The notes under the pieces were generated by a model. The model searched no databases. It worked only from the letters and a program-made list of their open reading frames with translations, and was not told where the DNA came from. From NCBI GenBank assembly GCA_024697505.1, contig JAILFQ010000377.1:1-5505 (forward strand): a stretch of DNA of 5,505 nucleotides, in the 5' to 3' direction. This document shows positions 1-5,505 of the stretch, piece after piece. Source of the DNA: Lachnospiraceae bacterium (lineage in GTDB: Bacteria > Bacillota > Clostridia > Lachnospirales > Lachnospiraceae). The first letter of the stretch is position 1, and each line of letters starts with the position of its first letter. The position numbers were made by a program, and so were the translations under genes.

Positions 1-71
1 TATAAGCATTAATTTCCTTTAACAAAAACCTTAACAAAAAGCCAAAATCCCACTTCACCCACCCTGCGGAA

Positions 72-107
72 TGGTAAAACAAACCGCAAAATGCTATACT
101 GTTTTAC
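72..107 (+). promoter_or_regulatory. Putative extended -10 promoter with an overlapping inverted repeat, upstream of the ArsR-type regulator
   Basis: A good -10 hexamer, TATACT, lies at 95-100 and is preceded by TGC at 92-94, the extended -10 pattern. At a 17-base spacing the -35 position (72-77, TGGTAA) is a poor match, which fits an extended -10 promoter. Two 8-base arms, GTAAAACA (74-81) and TGTTTTAC (100-107), are exact inverted copies that bracket the core promoter, so a dimeric repressor bound there could block polymerase. The gene's own product is the obvious candidate (autoregulation), but this is inference. The arms are AT-rich and could be chance. Confidence 0.5.
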
Positions 108-126
108 GAAAAAATTAAACAACACG

Positions 127-132
127 AAAGGA
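127..132 (+). promoter_or_regulatory. Ribosome binding site of the ArsR-type regulator
   Basis: AAAGGA lies 8 bases before the ATG at 141. This is a normal Gram-positive Shine-Dalgarno arrangement and supports that ATG as the start. Confidence 0.7.
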
Positions 133-140
133 CTGGATTC

Positions 141-1067
141 ATGCTTTACCTTCATTCACTTGAAGAAGCCGATGAAGTCTTCAAAGCCTTGAGCACACCT
201 ATGAGACTTAAGATCATGCAGCTCATTTATGAAGACAAAAATCTCAGCATGAACGATCTTGCAGAAGCTTTGGGACTTACCAATTCCGCTATCTCACTTC
301 ATGTGGGAAAGCTTGAACAGGCAGGTCTTGTAAGCATTCAAACAACGTCCGGGAAAAGAGGGATAAGAAAGATCGTTACTCCTATCCACGACAAGCTTAT
401 AGTGGATCTTGCACCGCATGAAGCCACAAAGCCTTGTTATCAGGACGAAATATCTGTAGGACATTTCACTTCCGTAGATGCCCACCCTACCTGTGGTCTT
501 GCAACTCCTTCCACTATAATCGGAGAGTTTGACGACCCAAGGATCTTCTCCTATCCCGAGCGTTTTAACGCAGGCGTTCTTTGGATCGGATGGGGAAGCA
601 TTACATACAATCTTCCTAACCGTCTTCACGCCGGCCAGAAGATCTCGGAAATCCAGATATCATTTGAGATATCTTCCGAATGTCCGAATGTTAACGAGGA
701 TTACCCAAGCGATATATATTTTTATATTAACGATATTCCTCTTGGCAAATGGATTAGTCCCGGAGACTACGGCACAAGAAAGGGAATTGTTTCTCCTTCC
801 TGGTGGCCGTCATTGCTGAACCAGTATGGACTTCTTAAAACATTAATCATTAACAAAGAGGGTTCTTTTATAGACGGAACCCACCGGATTTCATCGGTAA
901 CAATAGATGACTTAAACATTCAATACAATTCCACCATAGACCTTCGTTTTTCCGTTCCGAAAGATACGGTAAACTGCGGCGGCCTTACACTTTTTGGTGC
1001 AGAATTCGGCGATTATGCTCAAAACATTGTTGTAAAAGTCTACTATGATGAAACAGAGAACTATTAA
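141..1067 (+). CDS. ArsR-type winged-helix regulator with a large C-terminal beta-rich domain
   Basis: This is a 308-residue cytoplasmic DNA-binding protein. Residues about 8-85 form an ArsR-like winged helix: the segment ALSTPMRLKIMQLI (16-29) is the typical first helices, the recognition helix runs about 47-59 (starting TNSAISLHV), and a beta wing follows at about 63-80. The ArsR metal-binding motif (ELCVC type) is absent, so metal sensing is unlikely. Residues about 105-305 are an aromatic-rich region of alternating strands (for example IQISFEIS, 171-178, and DIYFYIND, 191-198), predicted here to be a beta-sandwich. The overall plan and length resemble the COG4189 class of predicted regulators, a recollection I could not check. 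Classical ArsR proteins have only about 100 residues, so the extra 200 probably sense a ligand, perhaps a carbohydrate. The gene stands alone and converges on the glycan operon. No membrane segment or signal peptide is seen. The DNA-binding role is secure; the ligand and targets are unknown. Confidence 0.85.
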   Translation: MLYLHSLEEADEVFKALSTPMRLKIMQLIYEDKNLSMNDLAEALGLTNSAISLHVGKLEQAGLVSIQTTSGKRGIRKIVTPIHDKLIVDLAPHEATKPCYQDEISVGHFTSVDAHPTCGLATPSTIIGEFDDPRIFSYPERFNAGVLWIGWGSITYNLPNRLHAGQKISEIQISFEISSECPNVNEDYPSDIYFYINDIPLGKWISPGDYGTRKGIVSPSWWPSLLNQYGLLKTLIINKEGSFIDGTHRISSVTIDDLNIQYNSTIDLRFSVPKDTVNCGGLTLFGAEFGDYAQNIVVKVYYDETENY

Positions 1068-1073
1068 AATAAA

Positions 1074-1100
1074 AAAGCCTTCACTTATGTTGAAGGCTTT
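1074..1100. terminator. Bidirectional intrinsic terminator between convergent genes
   Basis: A perfect 10-base-pair stem (1074-1083 with 1091-1100, AAAGCCTTCA and its complement) encloses a 7-base loop. On the minus strand the stem is followed by a run of T (TTTTTTATTTT, counting the stem end), a strong tail that ends the esterase operon. On the plus strand the tail (TTTATTTATAT) is slightly weaker and ends the regulator gene 7 bases after its stop codon. Confidence 0.9.
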
Positions 1101-1127
1101 ATTTATATCTTCATATGTACTTTATCT

Positions 1128-1889
1128 TTAACTTAATATATTGCACGTGCACTCTACAAGGTCCTCGTAAATACCGCCGAGTTCCTTTAACTCTTTTGCA
1201 ATGATCCCGGCAAAAACAACCGCTCCCTCATACCTAAGATGTGTATTGTCCGCTTTATCTTCGGTAACGTAAGGGTATCTTCCTCCCTTTACGTGCATAA
1301 ACCAGTTAAGAGTTTCTTCAGGCCCTTTCTCCTCCATAAGTTCCCTGCTCGCCTTGTTAAGATCCAGGCAAGGAATATCATTTTCGTAGGCAAACTTAAG
1401 CATGGCATCCGGATAGTCACCATGAGTAGGTGAAATAAAACTGCCGCCCTCAGCATTAACGAAACGGTCGTCTCCGTCGCAAAGCCCTGCCTGTTTTTCA
1501 AATTCTTCCTTTGTTACAAACTTTCTTCTTTCAAGAGGAGTAATAAAAACCGGATGTGCTCCCACTTTCTTTGCTACATTTGCATAAATCTCCAGGTTGC
1601 TTGTGAAAGTATCGTAAGGAGTGGTGTATCTGGCCGCATCCTGTGCTTTTTCATCGTTGTGTCCGAACTGAATAAAGAGAAAATCTCCCTCTTTAATATT
1701 CTTTTCTATCTCCGACAGTCTTCCCTCGTCCATAAAACTCTTGGTACTTCTGCCGTTCATAGCGTAGTTTCTTACAAGTACATCCCTTTTAAGGTATAAA
1801 GGAAGAGCCTGGCCTATGCCGGTCTGAGGGTAAGTATCTGCCCCGTTAAATGCTACTGTTGAATCTCCTGCCCAATGAATTGTTCTCAT
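1128..1889 (-). CDS. SGNH/GDSL hydrolase, rhamnogalacturonan acetylesterase type (CE12-like), no signal peptide
   Basis: This 253-residue esterase probably removes O-acetyl groups from a sugar or oligosaccharide. All four SGNH blocks are present: GDSTVA with nucleophile Ser10, NGRST with oxyanion Gly46, GHND with oxyanion Asn78, and DNTHL with Asp214 and His217. The GDST start, GHND block and DxxH ending are those of the rhamnogalacturonan acetylesterase group (Bacillus YesT/RhgT and fungal RGAE). Its length also fits that group, usually about 230-250 residues. The protein begins almost directly at the first strand (MRTIHWAGDS), so there is no room for a signal peptide and it should act in the cytoplasm. 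It is the last gene of the minus-strand run, 24 bases after the membrane protein gene, with a weak purine-rich ribosome site (AAAAGAGATG) before its ATG. The family call is firm. The true substrate is unknown: it could be an imported pectin fragment or an acetylated envelope-sugar intermediate. Confidence 0.88.
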   Translation of the reverse strand: MRTIHWAGDSTVAFNGADTYPQTGIGQALPLYLKRDVLVRNYAMNGRSTKSFMDEGRLSEIEKNIKEGDFLFIQFGHNDEKAQDAARYTTPYDTFTSNLEIYANVAKKVGAHPVFITPLERRKFVTKEEFEKQAGLCDGDDRFVNAEGGSFISPTHGDYPDAMLKFAYENDIPCLDLNKASRELMEEKGPEETLNWFMHVKGGRYPYVTEDKADNTHLRYEGAVVFAGIIAKELKELGGIYEDLVECTCNILS

Positions 1890-1913
1890 CTTTTACATCT
1901 CTTTTCTTTTAGA

Positions 1914-4298
1914 TTATCTGTCTATTTTTATTATCTTTACCCGATCGTTTGAATAAACCACACTTCCCAAAGAAAGAAGATATTCTTCGTTTATTTCCGG
2001 ATACTTGGTACGTTCCTTGGAGCCAATGTAAATATATTCTACATCATATTTTTCTATTATCCCCTTTACAGTTTCCGGATCTCTTGAAACATAAAGAGCA
2101 TCCGTATCGTTTTGTCTTGTAACGGCAAAATCGTAACTGTTGTGCCAGAGCCACTCATGTATCTGCCATCCTTCTATTGTAGGAAGTCCTGTAAATGCGG
2201 AAACACGGTTATAATAGCTGTAGGAAAATCCCCAGGCTTCTACCATCACCGGCTTACCGGAAATGTTTTCGTTAATCCAGTTTATAGCCTGATAGTCGTA
2301 GGACGCATCCACCCATTCGTTATCCTTATCGTCTAAAACCTGGCCGTTCAAGAAGTCTGCTGCGCCCAGTCCCTGGAATCTGGTCTCGTCTTTAACATCT
2401 CCAAACCATGCCGTTGTTGCTTCCCCAATGTATCCGACTGTTGATATAAAGAAGCAGGCTGTTATGCAGCCCCAGATTATCTGCCAGTTCCTTTTTGCAA
2501 AGAAAATAAGTCTTGTAAGTACGTATCCCATCATTAAGCCAAACATAATGTAGCCCTGATAGGTTAACTTAAACATTGTATTGGCACGGGGTTGGGTTCC
2601 CTCGTAAATATCTCTTACATAAACCACTTCCGGCACAAGCACAAGTCCGAAAGCACAAAGACCTATGGTTAAAACAAAAAGGTCCTGTGGATTAATACGG
2701 TCCATAAAAAATGCAACCGGTCTTGCGTTTTCAGGCATCTTATAATCTTTATCTTCTTTACCTTTTCTTATAAGTTCCGTAACAAGGCTTATAAAGAAAA
2801 GCAAAAGGATAAATGATGGCAATCCCCAAAGAATACGGAGCTGGTAAAGCGGTGTATGATTTTTGCAAAATGCTATTCCGTTTGTCATTGCAACAAAATG
2901 AATGGAAAATGCCAGGGATACCAAAAAAGCTGTTCCCATAATAAGCACCGCATGTATAAGAGTAAGTTTTAAAGCCTTAAACTTAAATCTGTAAAGAATA
3001 AGGTTTGAAAACAGAATAACCGCACCTGAAACCACATAATATATAGGGAAATCCCAGAAATTGTCCATTCTGAAAATTCCGATAAGGAAGCCTACCATTA
3101 TAAGCGCCGGATGGAAAGACTCCATCCAGATGTCTGTCGTATCTCTTTGTGTAAGCTTTACCTCTTCTATTTTCTTTGCTCTCCATTTAAACCAGGCAAG
3201 TAAAACACCTATAAGTGTAAGAACAAACATTATGTCCGTTACATGAGCATGCAGATCCCCAAGAACAAAGGAATAGGAAGGAAACTCATGTATAGTCTTA
3301 TCGTTTGTATCCGGATTGTAGCCAATGTATCTTGTGGCGTTCGGGTACCAGTATTTTTTCGCTTCCATGCCTATCATTTCCTGAACATGAGGAATAATGT
3401 TGGCAAAGATGGTGTAATGCATATTTCCGGCAAATGTTACGGCAGTTCCCGCTATGCCCCCGGCAATTACCGGCGACGCCTCCTTAAAGAAGCCTCTTTT
3501 CCACCTTTTTTGGGCTGCCCAGGCAGTAAGCTCGTAAACTATTGTTGCGGAAAGGGTAAAACAAAGTGCCATTAAAAGCAAAAGGCTTAAATTATAACCC
3601 TGATTAACGCTTATCCCGGAGAGCTTGGTAACAAATGTAGCTATATATTGTCCAAAATAATAATAGTTTAAAGACTCTCCCGCTGCCCACATGTCTTCCA
3701 CAGGAAAATAATCTGTTCTGAACATTGTTTGCATAAAGGCGTAGTCCATCATTTTTTCCTGGCCGTAAGCCTGTGGATTAATGCATTTATAATAACCGCC
3801 CACTACCAAAAGGACAAAAAACAGGGTTTCTATAACCATTGTAAGAATAAGCTTCTTTTCGTAGCTGCAAGGCTTACTGTCCATCATATAAGAAAGCTTT
3901 TCGCTCTTTTTGTATTTGAAATAAAAATACAGGCCGTAGTTAACAAGACCAAAGAAAAGAACCACCAATATACATGCAAGTCTTGTAAACTTTATAAGTT
4001 TTATTGATGAAAGCAGGAACATTAAAAAGCCCGACCCGCCTATTCCAAGGACCTTTGCAAATATGTATCCGCCGCCGTAAAAACCGGAGAACAAAAGCTC
4101 TGCAAGGGGAAGGGCTGTAAGTCCTACAACAAACACAGTCCACCACCAGGTAAAAACATAGCCAAACTCGGTGTCCAGAAGGCTCTTTCCTATAAGAAGG
4201 ATTCCTATGAACACCAAAGATATTATTATGGCAGGTATAACAGGAAAATTTTCTTCCCTTTTCATTATCGTTTCAACTTTCAAAACTTTATTACTCAT
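1914..4298 (-). CDS. DUF2298 ('YYY') polytopic membrane protein, probable GT-C-type glycosyltransferase
   Basis: This 794-residue integral membrane protein has about 13-15 hydrophobic helices between residues 19 and 625 and a polar C-terminal domain (about 635-794), probably extracytoplasmic. Family hallmarks of DUF2298 (Chlor_Arch_YYY) are clear: NYYYFGQY (211-218), the segment from FPSYSF to LGDLHAH (339-352), and a block with QPRANTMFKLTYQGY (569-583). The acidic loop before the YYY motif (Asp196, Glu201, Asp202) sits where GT-C enzymes carry catalytic acids in their first outer loop; Asp348, His350 and His352 are further candidates. GT-C proteins transfer sugars from polyprenyl phosphate donors on the outer membrane face, and the soluble GT2 gene just upstream could supply such a donor. 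The start is uncertain. An in-frame GTG at 4313 gives 799 residues but has GGA only three bases before it. ATG at 4298 is preferred, with GGAAAGTGAG upstream; ATG at 4265 has no ribosome site. Family membership is strong; the reaction is inferred. Confidence 0.85.
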   Translation of the reverse strand: MSNKVLKVETIMKREENFPVIPAIIISLVFIGILLIGKSLLDTEFGYVFTWWWTVFVVGLTALPLAELLFSGFYGGGYIFAKVLGIGGSGFLMFLLSSIKLIKFTRLACILVVLFFGLVNYGLYFYFKYKKSEKLSYMMDSKPCSYEKKLILTMVIETLFFVLLVVGGYYKCINPQAYGQEKMMDYAFMQTMFRTDYFPVEDMWAAGESLNYYYFGQYIATFVTKLSGISVNQGYNLSLLLLMALCFTLSATIVYELTAWAAQKRWKRGFFKEASPVIAGGIAGTAVTFAGNMHYTIFANIIPHVQEMIGMEAKKYWYPNATRYIGYNPDTNDKTIHEFPSYSFVLGDLHAHVTDIMFVLTLIGVLLAWFKWRAKKIEEVKLTQRDTTDIWMESFHPALIMVGFLIGIFRMDNFWDFPIYYVVSGAVILFSNLILYRFKFKALKLTLIHAVLIMGTAFLVSLAFSIHFVAMTNGIAFCKNHTPLYQLRILWGLPSFILLLFFISLVTELIRKGKEDKDYKMPENARPVAFFMDRINPQDLFVLTIGLCAFGLVLVPEVVYVRDIYEGTQPRANTMFKLTYQGYIMFGLMMGYVLTRLIFFAKRNWQIIWGCITACFFISTVGYIGEATTAWFGDVKDETRFQGLGAADFLNGQVLDDKDNEWVDASYDYQAINWINENISGKPVMVEAWGFSYSYYNRVSAFTGLPTIEGWQIHEWLWHNSYDFAVTRQNDTDALYVSRDPETVKGIIEKYDVEYIYIGSKERTKYPEINEEYLLSLGSVVYSNDRVKIIKIDR

Positions 4299-4321
4299 TA
4301 CTGTTTGTCTCACTTTCCGGA

Positions 4322-5050
4322 CTATGCCTTCTTTTCAGGAACTTTTTTTATAACCTTGTTAAGGTGAGAGAAGTCCTTTAAAGCTTTCTTTCCGATCTTG
4401 AATATCTTCTTCATGTTTATTGAATTAACACCACCCTGACGCGGTCTGAAAGTGATCGGAATAAAAACGACATCATATTTTTTCTTAAGGAAAAGCACAG
4501 AAATAAGCACATTGGACAAATTGTAATCGTCCGGTATGTAATCTATTATTTCCTTAAGAGCTTCCGCCTTCATAAGCCTAAACGGTGTGTTGGCATCCGT
4601 AACGGTTACATGAAAGCAAAGTCTGCAGGTAAGCTTTAAGACCTTTGTTACAAAAACTCTGGAAAAGCCGTCCTGTCTGCCCTTTCTGTGGCCTATTACC
4701 ATATCGTAGTCCGCTCTCTTTTCCCAAAACTGTTCAAACTCCGAAGGAAGAGTCTGTCCGTCTGAGTCTGTCTGGAAAATATAGTCTGCTCCGTTTTCCA
4801 AAGCATACTTATACCCGTAAAGGATCGTCGGGCCATGACCGGAATTATCCTTATGTACAGGCATAAGGAAAGGTCTGTCTTTTGCAAGCTCCTGAAGTTT
4901 TGCATAAGTAGCATCCTTACTTCCGTCATCGATTATAACAAGCCTGGATTCTCCGCCTATTTTTTCTATAACCGGATACCAGTCCTTAACCACTTCTTCA
5001 ATATTTGCCTCTTCATTATAGGCAGGAACAATCATATATAACTTATCCAT
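4322..5050 (-). CDS. Family 2 glycosyltransferase, DPM/DPG-synthase-like, without membrane helices
   Basis: This 242-residue GT-A fold transferase likely moves a sugar from a nucleotide donor to polyprenyl phosphate on the cytoplasmic membrane face. Evidence: the N-terminal strand and loop MIVPAYNEE (6-14), the nucleotide-binding VIIDDGS (38-44, Asp41/Asp42), NSGHG (69-73), the metal-binding TDSDGQ (94-99, Asp95 and Asp97), and DANTPFRLM (152-160), which matches the D-x-x-x-GFRLM acceptor motif of dolichol-phosphate mannose synthase relatives with Pro in place of Gly. Unlike GtrB or CsbB relatives, it has no C-terminal membrane pair. It ends instead in a lysine-rich stretch (about 213-242) that may bind the membrane surface. 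It lies 14 bases after glf, and the DUF2298 gene follows about 23 bases later, the expected partner for a lipid-linked sugar. The start is supported by a GGGGGG ribosome site. The donor sugar cannot be read from sequence; glucose, mannose or galactofuranose are all possible. Confidence 0.88.
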   Translation of the reverse strand: MDKLYMIVPAYNEEANIEEVVKDWYPVIEKIGGESRLVIIDDGSKDATYAKLQELAKDRPFLMPVHKDNSGHGPTILYGYKYALENGADYIFQTDSDGQTLPSEFEQFWEKRADYDMVIGHRKGRQDGFSRVFVTKVLKLTCRLCFHVTVTDANTPFRLMKAEALKEIIDYIPDDYNLSNVLISVLFLKKKYDVVFIPITFRPRQGGVNSINMKKIFKIGKKALKDFSHLNKVIKKVPEKKA

Positions 5051-5054
5051 AATA

Positions 5055-5060
5055 CCCCCC
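5055..5060 (-). promoter_or_regulatory. Ribosome binding site of the GT2 gene
   Basis: On the minus strand GGGGGG lies 4 bases before the ATG at 5050. It is G-rich and close, but fixes the start, since it lies wholly in the 14-base gap after the mutase stop codon. Confidence 0.6.
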
Positions 5061-5064
5061 TGTT

Positions 5065-5505
5065 TTACCTGCAGGAAGGCGCTATCTTATTTTCAAAAAG
5101 ATCCAGCGCACTTCTTACGGTCGCATCCATGTTGTAGTATTTATATTCTGCAAGGCGCCCCAGGAAAAATACCTTTTCTTCTTTTTCCATAAGTTCCTTG
5201 TATTTTGCAAACTGTTCTTTGTATTCCTTTGTAGGGAAAGGATAATAAGGCTCTCCTTCGCTCTTCGGGAATTCTTTTAATATGGTTGTCTTATTGCTCT
5301 TTTGACCTGTAAGTTTCTTAAACTCCGTAATCCTTGTAAAATCAAAATCGTTTGGATAGTTAACAACAGGCGCTTCCTGGTAGTCTTCCATATCCAGAGT
5401 TTCAAAAACAAAATCCAGGCTTCTGTAAGCCATTTTGCCAAATTTATAATCGTAGTAATAATCTGTTGGCCCTGTATAGATAAGAGCATCATATTCAAGA
5501 TCATT
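5065..5505 (-). CDS. glf: UDP-galactopyranose mutase, C-terminal part (5' end cut by the window edge)
   Basis: This flavoenzyme interconverts UDP-galactopyranose and UDP-galactofuranose in the cytoplasm, supplying galactofuranose for surface glycans. Only the last 146 residues are present; the full family length is about 370, so the FAD-binding N-terminus lies beyond the window. The frame stays open to the edge, and the internal ATG at 5433 is not the start: the residues before it, including YTGPTDYYYDYKFGK, are the conserved lead-in to AYRSLDF. That segment holds the substrate-phosphate arginine equivalent to Arg280 of the Klebsiella enzyme. EPYYPFP carries the conserved substrate-site tyrosine, and LGRLAEYKYYNMD carries the flavin-site arginine plus the Tyr and Asp matching Tyr349 and Asp351. 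All expected active-site residues in this part are therefore intact. It is upstream of the GT2 and DUF2298 genes in the same run. The call is near certain. Confidence 0.95.
   Translation of the reverse strand, partial: NDLEYDALIYTGPTDYYYDYKFGKMAYRSLDFVFETLDMEDYQEAPVVNYPNDFDFTRITEFKKLTGQKSNKTTILKEFPKSEGEPYYPFPTKEYKEQFAKYKELMEKEEKVFFLGRLAEYKYYNMDATVRSALDLFENKIAPSCR

Noticed and set aside
294..819. Open frames overlapping the regulator gene (minus 294-629, plus 529-819)
   Set aside because: They lie inside the well-supported regulator gene in other frames, have cysteine- and arginine-rich non-globular compositions, and lack ribosome sites or recognisable domains.
1890..1913. Possible promoter or terminator between the DUF2298 and esterase genes
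   Set aside because: The 24-base AT-rich gap contains no hairpin and no convincing -10/-35 pair, only a weak ribosome site.
2112..4146. Several plus- and minus-strand open frames of 60-110 codons inside the DUF2298 gene
   Set aside because: They are out-of-frame shadows of a long, family-conserved membrane protein and show no domain of their own.
4299..4313. GTG at 4313 as the start of the DUF2298 protein
   Set aside because: Its nearest purine-rich stretch is too close (three bases). ATG at 4298 has a more plausible upstream GGAAAGTGAG; this is a preference, not a certainty.
5065..5433. A standalone 122-residue protein starting at the internal ATG at 5433
   Set aside because: The frame continues upstream to the window edge with conserved mutase sequence, so this is an internal methionine of glf.
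5277..5504. Minus-strand open frame overlapping the mutase
   Set aside because: It is a frame-shifted shadow, isoleucine/leucine-rich and without motifs; the adjacent frame carries clear mutase active-site residues to the window edge.

Overview
The window looks like chromosomal DNA of a low-to-moderate GC Gram-positive anaerobe. A member of the Lachnospiraceae (Butyrivibrio or Roseburia relatives) is my best guess. It rests on protein style, AT-rich spacers, purine-rich ribosome binding sites and gene content, not on a marker gene.

Layout: a short promoter region (1-140) leads into one plus-strand gene (141-1067), a 308-residue regulator with an N-terminal ArsR-type winged helix and a long C-terminal beta-rich domain. 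It ends at a strong bidirectional hairpin terminator (about 1074-1100). Everything from there to the right edge is one tightly packed minus-strand gene run. Read in transcription order (right to left), it holds the C-terminal part of UDP-galactopyranose mutase (glf, cut by the window edge), a soluble DPM-synthase-like family 2 glycosyltransferase, a polytopic DUF2298 ('YYY') membrane protein resembling GT-C glycosyltransferases, and a leaderless SGNH hydrolase of the rhamnogalacturonan acetylesterase type. Spacers are 14, about 23 and 24 bases with no terminator between genes, so an operon is likely. Its promoter lies outside the window.

Working model (inference): the mutase makes UDP-galactofuranose, and the GT2 enzyme loads a sugar onto a polyprenyl phosphate on the inner membrane face. 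The DUF2298 protein then transfers the lipid-linked sugar to an envelope glycan on the outer face. This would be a galactofuranose or hexose side-chain module, with DUF2298 as a largely uncharacterised transferase. The esterase is the odd member. It has all four catalytic blocks but no export signal, so it probably deacetylates a sugar or oligosaccharide in the cytoplasm, or is merely a passenger. The convergent regulator may be unrelated, although its C-terminal domain could be a sugar sensor.

No RNA genes, mobile elements or CRISPR arrays were seen, and no gene-free stretch exceeds 300 bases.
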